From Microbacterium sp. MAH-37 (GTDB lineage Bacteria; Actinomycetota; Actinomycetes; Actinomycetales; Microbacteriaceae), in NCBI RefSeq assembly GCF_009758255.1, contig NZ_WSEN01000004.1, positions 372,001 through 436,000 of the forward strand: a DNA stretch of 64,000 nt. The letters are read 5' to 3'. The position numbers and the translations under genes are program-made. Under the pieces are notes generated by a model. The model searched no databases and was not told the origin of the DNA. It saw nothing but the letters and a program-made list of their open reading frames with translations. How positions within the stretch are numbered: position 1 is the stretch's first letter; each line of letters begins with the position of its first letter. Below, piece by piece: positions 28,195 to 37,547 of this stretch.

Positions 28195-29594
28195 TCGGTC
28201 TCGTCGTCAACCCCGTCGCCGGAATCGGCGGGCCCGCGGGCCTCGCCGGCTCCGACGGCGCGGACGTGCAGCACTCGGCGCGCGAACGGGGTTCCGCCCC
28301 GCGCGCCGGCCTGCGCGCGTTGACGGCGCTCGAGGTCGTCGCCTCCCGGCATCCGGGCGCGGTGATCGCCACGGCATTCGGCGTGATGGGCGCCGACGCC
28401 GTGCGCGCCGCCGGCCTGGTGCCGTGGGTCGTGTACTCACCCCCGCTCAGGTCGCAGTCCGTCCCGCATCACGGCGTTGAGAGCGGCGCGAACTGCGACC
28501 CGAACGGCACGGATGCTGCGGACACGGCGGCCGCCGTCGCGGCTCTCGCCGCCGCGGGGTGCGAACTGATCCTCGCGGTCGGCGGCGACGGCACCATGCG
28601 GGACGTGGTCGACGGGCTGAACCCGGCCTCCACCTTGCAGATGGCGGACGAATCTGCGGATGGCGGACGATCCGTTGGCGTGTCCGCCGCCAGCCGCGAA
28701 TCGGTCCGCCAGGTGAAAGGGGCGGCCGAGCGGATGCCGGCGGTGCTGGGCATCCCCGCGGGTGTGAAGATGTACTCGCCTGTGTTCGCGGTGAGCCCGC
28801 GGGCCGCCGGCTCCGTGGCATCCGAGTGGCTGAGCCGCGGCGGACTGCCCGTGACCGGGCGTGAGGTTCTCGACATCGACGAGGAACAGCTGCGGCGGGT
28901 GCGGGTCAGCCCGACCCTGTTCGGCACGCTGCCCGTTCCCATCGTGCCTGGCCGCACCCAGGCGCGCAAGGCCGCGACACCGGCGAGCGAGCAGGCCGCG
29001 GTAGCCGCCGCGGCGCGCGGCATCGTCGCCCGACTCGAGCCCGGTGTCCGTTACCTGCTCGGGCCAGGGGGCACGACGGCCGAGGTGGCCCGCGTTCTCG
29101 GCATCCGCTCGACCGCGCTCGGCGTCGACGTGATCCGCGACGGCGAGCTGCTGGTCGCGGCGGCATCCGAGCAGCAGCTGCTCGACGAGGTCGCTCAGGG
29201 ACCTGCGAAGGCCGTCGTCACCGTGATCGGCGGGCAGGGCTTCCTGCTCGGCCGGGGCAACCAGCAGCTCTCCGCCCGTGTCATCCGGGCGCTCGGCGAC
29301 GACCCGCTGCTCGTGGTCGCGCCCGAGCAGAAGCTCATCGACCTCGGTGGGCACCCGCTCATCGTCGACACCGGCGACGCCGACCTCGACGCGCGCCTGG
29401 CAGGCCACGTCGGCATCGTGACCGGCGCGTCCACCACCGCGTTCTACCCCGTCGTCGCCCCCGAGCGGCTCTACGACCTTCCCGACCCTGACGCCTCTCC
29501 CGCTCCGGTCTCAACCGTTGCGGGTGCGGGCGCCCGGACACCCGCAACCATCGCGACCGGAGCAGAGGGAACGCCCGTCTCCGGAAACGTCTGA
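28191..29594 (+). CDS. AcoX-like ATP-NAD kinase-family protein with three repeat inserts
   Basis: The 467-residue protein opens with GLVVNPVAGIGGPAGLAGSD and carries the kinase motif GGDGTMRD at 131-138. It continues with LGIPAGVKMYSPVFAVSP, VIGGQGFLLGRGNQQLS and the VDTGD..LD closing region of the AcoX/ATP-NAD kinase family (usually about 350-380 residues). The excess comes from palindrome-encoded stretches near residues 87-104, 147-175 and 438-458, none of which looks like family sequence. It begins at GTG 28191, overlapping gcvPB by four bases. It may phosphorylate NAD or a related substrate, perhaps for the dehydrogenase downstream. Whether the inserts allow activity is unknown. Confidence 0.78.
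   Translation: MIGLVVNPVAGIGGPAGLAGSDGADVQHSARERGSAPRAGLRALTALEVVASRHPGAVIATAFGVMGADAVRAAGLVPWVVYSPPLRSQSVPHHGVESGANCDPNGTDAADTAAAVAALAAAGCELILAVGGDGTMRDVVDGLNPASTLQMADESADGGRSVGVSAASRESVRQVKGAAERMPAVLGIPAGVKMYSPVFAVSPRAAGSVASEWLSRGGLPVTGREVLDIDEEQLRRVRVSPTLFGTLPVPIVPGRTQARKAATPASEQAAVAAAARGIVARLEPGVRYLLGPGGTTAEVARVLGIRSTALGVDVIRDGELLVAAASEQQLLDEVAQGPAKAVVTVIGGQGFLLGRGNQQLSARVIRALGDDPLLVVAPEQKLIDLGGHPLIVDTGDADLDARLAGHVGIVTGASTTAFYPVVAPERLYDLPDPDASPAPVSTVAGAGARTPATIATGAEGTPVSGNV
28450..28500. repeat. Palindromic insert 1 in the AcoX-like gene
   Basis: GGTCGCAGT at 28450-28458 pairs with ACTGCGACC at 28492-28500, with further partial pairing inward (CG and CCGC blocks). The same arm core occurs at 38601-38653 between genes. 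It encodes a stretch with no counterpart in the kinase family. Confidence 0.65.
28631..28715. repeat. Palindromic insert 2 in the AcoX-like gene
   Basis: CACCT at 28631-28635 pairs with AGGTG at 28711-28715. Inside, TGGCGGAC repeated twice on the left (28642-28649 and 28661-28668) pairs with GTCCGCC and CCGCCAG blocks on the right. It lies between the GGDGT kinase motif and LGIPAGVK, where family members have only a few residues. Confidence 0.65.
29502..29563. repeat. Palindromic insert 3 at the 3' end of the AcoX-like gene
   Basis: Arms 29502-29526 and 29539-29563 pair over nine outer and ten inner positions around a mismatched middle and a 12-base loop. The core CCGGTCTCA..CGTTGCGGGT is shared with the intergenic palindrome at 10434-10495. 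It supplies most of the last 30 codons of the gene. Confidence 0.7.
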
Positions 29595-29603
29595 AAGGAA
29601 ATC

Positions 29604-30362
29604 ATGCGTCTGCAGAACAAGAAGGCCATCGTCACCGGCGGTGCCGGCGGCATCGGCCGCGCCACCTCGCTCGCCTTCGCCGCCGAGGGAGCGTCCGTCG
29701 CCGTCGTCGACCTGAACGCGGATGCCGCAGAGGCCATCGCCGAGGAGATCCGCGCGGCCGGCGGCACCGCGATCGCGCTCGCCGCCGACGTGTCCAGCGA
29801 GGCCGACATCGAGCGCGTCGTGGCCTCCGTCGTCGACGAGTTCGGGGGCATCGACGTCGTGTTCAACAACGCCGGCATCATCCGCCGCACCACCGCCGTC
29901 GAGACCACCGTCGAGGAATGGGACCGCGTGTTCGGGGTGAACGTGCGCGCGATCTTCCTGATGTGCAAGCACGTCGTGCCGATCATGGCGGCGAACGGTG
30001 GCGGCTCGATCGTCAACACCGGCTCGGGCTGGGGCCTCAAGGGCGGCGGCCAGGCCATCTCGTACTGCGCCTCGAAGGGCGCGGTCGTCAACATGACCCG
30101 CGCGCTCGCGATCGACCACGGCCCGCAGGGCATCCGGGTGAACTCGGTGAACCCGGGCGACGTCGACACCGGGATGCTGCGCGATGAGGCCAGGCAGCTG
30201 GGTCAGGATCAGGCCGGATTCCTCGCCGAGGCCGCCGAGCGCCCGCTGAACCGCATGGGCCAGCCCAGCGAGATCGCCGCCGCCGTGGTGTGGCTGGCGA
30301 GCGACGAGTCGTCGTACGTCACCGGCTCCGCCCTCGTGGTGGACGGCGGCGGCATCGCCTGA
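29604..30362 (+). CDS. Short-chain dehydrogenase/reductase
   Basis: A 252-residue NAD(P)-dependent oxidoreductase of the classical SDR type. TGGAGGIG at 11-18 binds the dinucleotide; NNAG is at 88-91, and the catalytic set is Ser141, Tyr154 and Lys158 in SYCASKGA. Asp36 after the second beta strand (VVDLN) suggests NAD preference. The ATG at 29604 has AAAGGAAATC upstream. It closes the GH42/gcvPAB/AcoX operon and might oxidise a sugar, polyol or hydroxyacid made by it. Confidence 0.92.
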   Translation: MRLQNKKAIVTGGAGGIGRATSLAFAAEGASVAVVDLNADAAEAIAEEIRAAGGTAIALAADVSSEADIERVVASVVDEFGGIDVVFNNAGIIRRTTAVETTVEEWDRVFGVNVRAIFLMCKHVVPIMAANGGGSIVNTGSGWGLKGGGQAISYCASKGAVVNMTRALAIDHGPQGIRVNSVNPGDVDTGMLRDEARQLGQDQAGFLAEAAERPLNRMGQPSEIAAAVVWLASDESSYVTGSALVVDGGGIA

Positions 30363-30399
30363 CGTCAGGCCGCCACGCTTCGTGCGCCTCGTCCGGAGG

Positions 30400-30780
30400 T
30401 CACTTCATCTGGACCAGCTGGATGAGGTTGCCGCAGGTGTCGTCGAAGACGGCGACGAGCGCGGTGCCGATGTCGGTGGGCTGCTGCGTGAAGTCCACGC
30501 CGAGGCCGGTGAGGCGCTCGTGCTCGGCAGCGAGGTCGTCGACGGCGAACTGCGCGAGCGGGATGCCGTCCTCGACGAGCGCGTCGCGGTAGGGCTTCAC
30601 GGCCGGGTGGTCGGAGGGCTCGAGCAGCAGTTCGGCGCCGCCCTCGGGCGAGGTGACGGTCAGCCAGGCGGCCTCGCCGATCGGGATGTCGTGGTGCTTC
30701 TCGAAGCCGAGCACGTCGGTGTAGAACGCGAGCGCCTTGCGCTGGTCGTTCACGAAGATGCTGGTCAGTTCGATCCTCAC
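30400..30780 (-). CDS. VOC-family (glyoxalase-like) protein
   Basis: A 126-residue single VOC domain made of two beta-alpha-beta-beta-beta units: IELTSIFVNDQRKALAFYTDVLG, then FAVDDLAAEHERL and DDTCGNLIQLVQMK. Such proteins bind metals and act in glyoxalase, dioxygenase or resistance chemistry; the substrate is not predictable. The GTG at 30780 overlaps the ArsR stop by four bases (GTGA), so the two genes are coupled; longer frames upstream are shadow of the ArsR gene. Confidence 0.9.
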   Translation of the reverse strand: MRIELTSIFVNDQRKALAFYTDVLGFEKHHDIPIGEAAWLTVTSPEGGAELLLEPSDHPAVKPYRDALVEDGIPLAQFAVDDLAAEHERLTGLGVDFTQQPTDIGTALVAVFDDTCGNLIQLVQMK

Positions 30781-31061
30781 GGGGTTGTGCTCCTTGTGAT
30801 CGGCCACCGCTCGGCGATCCGGGCGATGGGCTCGGGGTGGAAGTAGTGGAACTTCGAACGGCCGCGCCGTTCTGTCGAGATGAGCTCTGCCGCCTCGAGC
30901 ACAGCGAGATGTTGCGACACGGCCTGGCGGCTGGACGTCACGCCGTGCCGCATCGCGAGGGTGGAGCAGATCTCGAAGAGCGTCTGCCCGTCGCGCTCGG
31001 ACAGCGCGTCCAGGATGAGTCTCCTGGTCGGGTCGTCGAGAGCGTGGAACAGATCGGACAC
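30777..31061 (-). CDS. ArsR-family transcriptional regulator
   Basis: A 94-residue winged-helix repressor (SDLFHALDDPTRRLILDAL, then SRQAVSQHLAVLEAAELI). No cysteine metal-binding box (ELCVCD-like) is seen, so it is of the metal-independent type often paired with VOC or SRPBCC genes. GTG 31061 is preferred because the alternative ATG at 31097 would place the palindrome at 31075-31090 inside the coding sequence. It is translationally coupled to the VOC gene and probably represses both. Confidence 0.88.
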   Translation of the reverse strand: MSDLFHALDDPTRRLILDALSERDGQTLFEICSTLAMRHGVTSSRQAVSQHLAVLEAAELISTERRGRSKFHYFHPEPIARIAERWPITRSTTP

Positions 31062-31074
31062 GCGACAATAATAG

Positions 31075-31090
31075 GCAAGCAAAGCCTTGC
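31075..31090. promoter_or_regulatory. Probable ArsR operator
   Basis: GCAAGCAAAGCCTTGC is an inverted repeat with five-base GCAAG/CTTGC arms, 14 bases upstream of the ArsR start and between two divergent genes. It probably mediates autoregulation of the ArsR-VOC pair and may touch the DUF1761 promoter. Confidence 0.55.
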
Positions 31091-31145
31091 ATATCAAGAG
31101 GAGGATGCCGAGCAGTATCCTGGCCGCACGAGCGAGGAGGCTCTC

Positions 31146-31574
31146 ATGGTTCCCGAGATCAACTATTGGGCGGTGCTGCTGGCGACGGTGTCGAGCATGG
31201 TGGTGGGCGCGATCTGGTACGCGCGGCCCGTGATGGGCGACCGCTGGGCGAAGCTCGCGGGTGTGAACCTCGATCAGCCGTCGCGCGGGCCGCTCTGGCC
31301 GATGATCACGACCGTCATCGTCAGCTTCATCACCGCGTGGGTGCTCGCCGGTGCGGCATCCATCTCATGGCATTTCTACGAGGGGTCGTTCCTGTGGGCC
31401 GCCATCGCGACTGCGATCGTGCTCTGGGCCGGGTTCACCGCGGCCCGCTTCATCACGCACGATGCCTTCGAGGGTCGCTCGACGAAGCTGACCACGCTGA
31501 ACATCGCACACGAGCTGATCACCGTGGTCGTGATGGCGCTGATCATCGGGGCCTGGCCGCCCGCCGGCATCTGA
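31146..31574 (+). CDS. DUF1761-family membrane protein
   Basis: A 142-residue protein with four predicted membrane segments. INYWAVLLATVSSMVVGAIW near the start and the WARPVMG..W region resemble DUF1761 proteins, whose function is unknown. The ATG at 31146 follows GAGG closely. It is divergent from the ArsR-VOC pair and convergent with a hypothetical gene. Confidence 0.85.
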   Translation: MVPEINYWAVLLATVSSMVVGAIWYARPVMGDRWAKLAGVNLDQPSRGPLWPMITTVIVSFITAWVLAGAASISWHFYEGSFLWAAIATAIVLWAGFTAARFITHDAFEGRSTKLTTLNIAHELITVVVMALIIGAWPPAGI

Positions 31575-31594
31575 GCCGGCGTCGATCCGGCATC

Positions 31595-32065
31595 TCAGGG
31601 CGCGCGGATCTCCTCGACCGTGGTCCGCGTCGTGCCGACATCCGTCCTGACCTCGTACCGCACCGGCATGCCCGGATGCCCGGGGGAGAACCAGAAGGTC
31701 GCCGGCGGCTCGTCCGCCGCAGCCGTGTCGTAGCGCAGGCACTCCAGGCGCCCGAGCGGCAGATCCACGGTCTCGACCGAGGCGACGGTGCTGTCCACGG
31801 GGAAAGCGGCGTGCGCCTGCAGCTCCCGCCAGGTGACCCGGCGGGACGACACCTGGTCGGGGGCATCCGCCCGCCACTGCTCCAGGGTCGCGCCCTCGTC
31901 GTCCCCGTCGCGGAACCGGCTGAAGCGCTCGAACGTCGTGCCGTCTGGCTGCTCGACCCGCATCCTGATCTGTTTGCCCGCGCGGCTGGAGGCGGCGATC
32001 TGGTCGGCGCTGAACGGCGTCGGAAGCAGACCCGGGCCCAGCAGGTGCGGATCAGCGGCGGTCAT
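31595..32065 (-). CDS. Hypothetical protein
   Basis: A 156-residue acidic, soluble protein that I do not recognise. There is no signal peptide or membrane segment. The body has beta-rich segments such as GKQIRMRVEQPDG and PLGRLECLRYD, and FWFSPGHPGMPVRYEV near the end, which resemble a small beta-barrel or lipocalin-like fold only loosely. Codon use and GC match the neighbours. The ATG at 32065 is the best start, although no clear ribosome-binding site precedes it. The 140 bases between it and purQ hold no gene. Confidence 0.65.
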   Translation of the reverse strand: MTAADPHLLGPGLLPTPFSADQIAASSRAGKQIRMRVEQPDGTTFERFSRFRDGDDEGATLEQWRADAPDQVSSRRVTWRELQAHAAFPVDSTVASVETVDLPLGRLECLRYDTAAADEPPATFWFSPGHPGMPVRYEVRTDVGTTRTTVEEIRAP

Positions 32066-32205
32066 GCGTACATTCTGCGCCTCGGTCGGCCCATCAGGGC
32101 ACGTCTGCACGATCGCGGAAACGCCTGCACGGTCTGGGCGGGGCAGGGGTCGTGCATCCGTCCCGGGCCGTGCATGCGTGCCGGAAGTCGGCGACGAGCT
32201 GAAGG

Positions 32206-32909
<704 letters not shown>

Positions 32910-32913
<4 letters not shown>

Positions 32914-33158
32914 TCGACGACCTCGATGCCCACGACGTCCTCGATCACGGAGTTGGAGAGCACCTCGTCGGCGACGCGCTTGGCCTCGGCGAGGAGCTCG
33001 TCGGTGACCTCGCCCTCGACGGCGAGCTCGAAGCGCTTGCCGATGCGGACGCCCTCGAAGCCTTCGATCCCGAGGCGGGAGAACGCGCCGGACACGGCTT
33101 TCCCCTGCGGGTCGAGCAGTTCGGCCTTGGGCATGACGTCGACGACGATGGTGGGCAT
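32910..33158 (-). CDS. purS: Phosphoribosylformylglycinamidine synthase subunit PurS
   Basis: An 82-residue subunit that bridges PurQ and PurL in the Gram-positive-type complex. [17 protein letters not shown] and the [12 protein letters not shown] strand are diagnostic. The ATG at 33156-33158 is the first of the purSQ operon. The 271-base spacer upstream, shared with a divergent MerR gene, contains a strong palindrome (33238-33286). Confidence 0.95.
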
Positions 33159-33237
33159 AGCAGGCTCCGAAGGTCGCGGGCGGGGATGCCACAAGTCTAA
33201 CGTCCGGCCGGAGCGCTCGACGCGCCCGGCAGAGGGG

Positions 33238-33286
33238 CCTGTCCGGGCGGATGCCGCACCCCCCGATGTGCTTCCGCCCGGACAGG
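33238..33286. repeat. Palindrome in the purS/MerR divergent spacer
   Basis: Perfect 14-base arms CCTGTCCGGGCGGA (33238-33251) and TCCGCCCGGACAGG (33273-33286), with a 21-base loop. Lying upstream of both divergent genes, it is not placed as a terminator; an operator, a leader structure or a dispersed repeat are the options. The rest of this 271-base spacer shows only a weak TTCCGC/GCGGAA pair (33309-33337). Confidence 0.7.
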
Positions 33287-33429
33287 ATGAGCGACCCCAC
33301 GCTCTTCCTTCCGCTGCCTGAGGGATCCGGCGCGGAATGGTCCCCTTGCTCGAGGCTAGAGTCTTCGGCAGGTGTTCGCACCGTGGAGAGCAGGAGGGGC
33401 TCGCGCTCTCCAACACTGCAGGGGGAAGC

Positions 33430-34098
33430 ATGAAACTCAGCGAACTCGTGGACCGGAGCGGGGTGTCATCGTCGACGCTGAAGCACTGGATCCGCGTCGG
33501 GATACTGCCGTCGGGGCGGCTGCGGAACAAGACGACGGCGGTGTACGACGAGCGGCACGTGGATCGGGCGCTGCTGATCCTGCTGATGCGTGACGAGTAT
33601 CGGGCATCCGTCGAGCAGATCCGCGCGCTCACCTCGCTGATCGACGGGGGGACGAGCACTCTCGAGGTCATGAACGCCTGTCAGGCGTTCGCGCTCGGCA
33701 CGCCGCCCGGCAGCGCTGCCGACCCCGCGCTCGCTCCCTACCGCGAGCGCACGTACGAACTGATGCGTCGCCGGGACTGGCGGGGATATCCCGGAGCGGC
33801 GGAGCAGGGTCTCGTGCACGCCCTGTCGACGGCCTCGAAGGTGGGGCTCGACTACGACGTGGACGATCTCATGGCATATGCCGACGCTCTGGAGCCGCTC
33901 GCTGCGCACAACGTCACGGCCCTAGGCCCCACCGGTTCTGCGGACCAGATCGCCCGGCGGATGCTGACCGCGATCAACGCCCGCGCCCGCCAGCTGGTCG
34001 CGGTGAGCAGCCTGGCCCACGCGGCGGTGTCGATCCGCGCGGCGATCGCGCGCGGCGACGCGCCGGAGGACCTGGCGAAGCCGCCGGCGCGGGACTGA
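33430..34098 (+). CDS. MerR-family transcriptional regulator (paralogue 1)
   Basis: A 222-residue regulator. The N-terminal MerR helix-turn-helix reads [20 protein letters not shown] with the wing [19 protein letters not shown]. The C-terminal region (about 75-215) is all-helical, has no metal-binding cysteines and does not resemble a known ligand domain. The second MerR gene at 34735 is a clear paralogue with the same motifs. The ATG at 33430 follows GGGGGAAGC. Targets are not evident. Confidence 0.88.
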   Translation: MKLSELVDRSGVSSSTLKHWIRVGILPSGRLRNKTTAVYDERHVDRALLILLMRDEYRASVEQIRALTSLIDGGTSTLEVMNACQAFALGTPPGSAADPALAPYRERTYELMRRRDWRGYPGAAEQGLVHALSTASKVGLDYDVDDLMAYADALEPLAAHNVTALGPTGSADQIARRMLTAINARARQLVAVSSLAHAAVSIRAAIARGDAPEDLAKPPARD

Positions 34099-34137
34099 CG
34101 TCGCCGAGAGTGCGCCCGTTCGCGGGGTCCGGCAGGA

Positions 34138-34653
34138 TCAGCGCGGCACGCCCTCCGCCGCGCGAGCCGGCTCGCCCTTCGGAGCCGTTCCCGCCCGTCT
34201 CGGGGCGAGCAGGGCGATGAGGATCAGTGCGGTGGCGGCGACGAGCACGGCGGCGACGATGCCCCACAGCAGCGCGGGGTCGTCGACGGCGAGGGTCGGG
34301 ATGCGCCGCCCCGGGATCAGTGCCGCGAAGGCGCCCGCGGTGACGGTGCCGGCCCAGGAGCCGATCATCATGCCGCGGTGCAGCCGCACGTTCCGGCGAC
34401 GGATCGCGATGATGCCGATCGTGGTGGTGGTGAAGGTGAAGATCGCCAGGAAGTGGAAGAGCGTGAAGCCGCCGTCCAGCGTGTAGATGAACATGCCCGA
34501 CAGGCAGACGAAGTACATCATGATTCCGAACACGCGCCCGAGAAGGCGGTGCCTGGCGTCCTTGCGGCGGCGCAGGAACTGCACCGGGCCGATCAGGATG
34601 ACGAAGGATGCGGCGATCGCGTGCACCGCGATGAGGATGCTCTGGATGTCCAT
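34138..34653 (-). CDS. DUF2306-family membrane protein
   Basis: A 171-residue protein with about four to five membrane segments. The family pattern is visible as HAIAASFVILIGPVQFLRRR, the RHRLLGRVFGIMMYF segment and histidines LHRGMMIGSW, which suggests metal or heme contact as in other small multi-helix membrane proteins. Function unknown. It is divergent from the MerR gene at 34735 with only 81 bases between them, including an inverted repeat, so that regulator probably controls it. Confidence 0.82.
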   Translation of the reverse strand: MDIQSILIAVHAIAASFVILIGPVQFLRRRKDARHRLLGRVFGIMMYFVCLSGMFIYTLDGGFTLFHFLAIFTFTTTTIGIIAIRRRNVRLHRGMMIGSWAGTVTAGAFAALIPGRRIPTLAVDDPALLWGIVAAVLVAATALILIALLAPRRAGTAPKGEPARAAEGVPR

Positions 34654-34671
34654 GCCTCATAAGATAGAAGC

Positions 34672-34699
34672 ACTATCCAACTCTCGCATCCTGGATAGT
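34672..34699. promoter_or_regulatory. Probable MerR operator
   Basis: ACTATCCA (34672-34679) and TGGATAGT (34692-34699) form perfect eight-base arms separated by 12 bases in the spacer between DUF2306 and the MerR gene. The arrangement and AT-rich half-sites fit MerR-type operators. Confidence 0.68.
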
Positions 34700-34734
34700 C
34701 AGCGCTCGATCCACGATCCAATCGGAGGCCCGCC

Positions 34735-35352
34735 GTGAAGCTCAGCGAATTCGCCCGCACCACGGGCGCGACCACGGCGACCCTGAAGTTCTGGATGCGG
34801 GAGGGTGTACTGCCGGCCGGCGAGCTGCGAAACCAGACCACCGCCGTCTACGGGCAGCGGCACCTCGACCGGGTCGCGCTCATCCAGACGCTGCGCGCCG
34901 AGTTCGACATGCCCATCGCCGGCATCCGGGATCTGACTGCGCTGATCGACCGGACCGACGTCGTGCCGCTCGACGTCATGGAGGCCTGTCAGGTGATCGC
35001 GACCGGTCTCGCGGTCGGCGAGGCGCACGACGAGTACGCGGAGCTCATCGGTGAACTGCACGACCGGGTCGGCTGGATCCGGTTCGACAGCCTGGCCGCG
35101 GGCGTTCTCGCGAACGCGCTCGCAGCGTCGGCGCGGGTCGGGTATCCGTACCGCCTCGAGGTGCTCGAGCAGTACGCGCGGATGCTCGATCCCATCGCCG
35201 AGGCGGATCTCGGCGCCATCCACCCGGAGGGCACGCTCGACGTCATGGCACGCAACCTGCTGGTCGCGGCGGCAGCGCAGAACCGGGTGCTCGTCGCGAT
35301 GAACCAGCTCGCGCACACCGCCGCTGCGGTGCGCCTCGCGACGCGCCCCTGA
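34735..35352 (+). CDS. MerR-family transcriptional regulator (paralogue 2)
   Basis: A 205-residue MerR protein starting at GTG 34735 after GGAGG. The helix-turn-helix MKLSEFARTTGATTATLKFW and the wing MREGVLPAGELRNQTTAVY mirror paralogue 1, and the C-terminal halves (NALAASARVGYPY; LVAAAAQNRVLVAMNQLAHTA) are also related. It probably autoregulates and controls the divergent DUF2306 gene through the ACTATCCA palindrome. The inducer is unknown. Confidence 0.88.
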   Translation: MKLSEFARTTGATTATLKFWMREGVLPAGELRNQTTAVYGQRHLDRVALIQTLRAEFDMPIAGIRDLTALIDRTDVVPLDVMEACQVIATGLAVGEAHDEYAELIGELHDRVGWIRFDSLAAGVLANALAASARVGYPYRLEVLEQYARMLDPIAEADLGAIHPEGTLDVMARNLLVAAAAQNRVLVAMNQLAHTAAAVRLATRP

Positions 35353-35356
35353 GGAG

Positions 35357-35403
35357 TGTCGCTGTGTGCCGCATCCGACCCGCGGATGCGACCACTTGCG
35401 ACA
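35357..35403. terminator. Imperfect palindrome between convergent MerR and apt genes
   Basis: Arms 35357-35377 and 35383-35403 match at 15 of 21 positions: an outer TGTCGC/GCGACA and an inner CGCATCCG/CGGATGCG. The position between convergent genes suggests a bidirectional terminator. Confidence 0.5.
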
Positions 35404-35420
35404 TTCCGCGGAGGGGAAGG

Positions 35421-35939
35421 TCAGGACCGGAAGACGGTGTGCAGGTCGCCGATGCGGTCCCGGCCACCGAGGCCGTCGATCTCGAACAGCACCGAGATGC
35501 CGGCCAGCCGATACCCGAGCCGGTCGACGATCGTGCGGCCGGCCTCGAGCGTGCCGCCGGTGGCGAGCACGTCGTCGATGAGCAGCACGCGCGACCCGGC
35601 GGGCAGGTCCTCGTGCATCTCCACGGTCGCCGTGCCGTACTCGAGGTCGTAGTCGACGGATGCCGCAGGTCGCGGCAGCTTCCCGGCCTTGCGGATCGGC
35701 AGCATCCCGACCTCCGCGGTGATGGCGGCCGCCGCGGCGAGGATGAACCCGCGCGCCTCGATGCCGGCGACGACGTCGAACTCGCCCTCGAACGGCGCGA
35801 CCAGCGCCTCGGTGGTCACCCGCAGCGCCTCGGCATCCGCCAGCAGGGGCGTGATGTCGCGGAACAGGATCCCTGGCTTCGGGTAGTCCGGAACGGAGCG
35901 GATCAGGGATTCTGCACGGGACAGGGCGTCGGAGGTCAC
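35421..35939 (-). CDS. apt: Adenine phosphoribosyltransferase
   Basis: A 172-residue purine salvage enzyme that makes AMP from adenine and PRPP. VPDYPKPGILFRDITPLL opens the family, and the PRPP-binding motif VLLIDDVLATGGT lies near 118-130. The GTG at 35939 is the chosen start. It is divergent from the GH1 gene; the 157-base spacer holds a CebR-type operator close to the GH1 start. Confidence 0.95.
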   Translation of the reverse strand: MTSDALSRAESLIRSVPDYPKPGILFRDITPLLADAEALRVTTEALVAPFEGEFDVVAGIEARGFILAAAAAITAEVGMLPIRKAGKLPRPAASVDYDLEYGTATVEMHEDLPAGSRVLLIDDVLATGGTLEAGRTIVDRLGYRLAGISVLFEIDGLGGRDRIGDLHTVFRS

Positions 35940-36063
35940 CGCTCAAGGCTACGCGCCCCACGCGGCCGGCGAGGATGCGGGGTCACAGGGCCGCCGGCGG
36001 CGAGTCTCCTGGCAGCAGGCTCCGGCCCGCGGGATCCGTCCGCCGATATCCCGCGACGACTGG

Positions 36064-36079
36064 ATGGGAGCGCTCCCAT
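36064..36079. promoter_or_regulatory. CebR-type operator
   Basis: ATGGGAGCGCTCCCAT is a perfect 16-base palindrome. Its inner 14 bases, TGGGAGCGCTCCCA, are the sequence known to bind CebR, the cellobiose-responsive LacI repressor of Streptomyces. It lies 18 bases before the GH1 start. A second half-site, ATGGGAG, follows at 36089-36095 and doubles as the ribosome-binding site. Confidence 0.9.
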
Positions 36080-36096
36080 GATGGCATCATGGGAGC

Positions 36097-37518
<1,422 letters not shown>

Positions 37519-37547
37519 GCCCGCGCGTCACAGGGAGAGGACGCCGG

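Noticed and set aside
32066..32205. A small gene in the purQ/hypothetical spacer suggested by repeated GTGCATSC words
   Set aside because: No frame has a supported start, and the words look like chance in GC-rich DNA.
33159..33429. Purine riboswitch upstream of purS
   Set aside because: The palindrome present has no three-way junction or conserved purine-aptamer core, and such riboswitches are not typical of actinobacterial pur genes.
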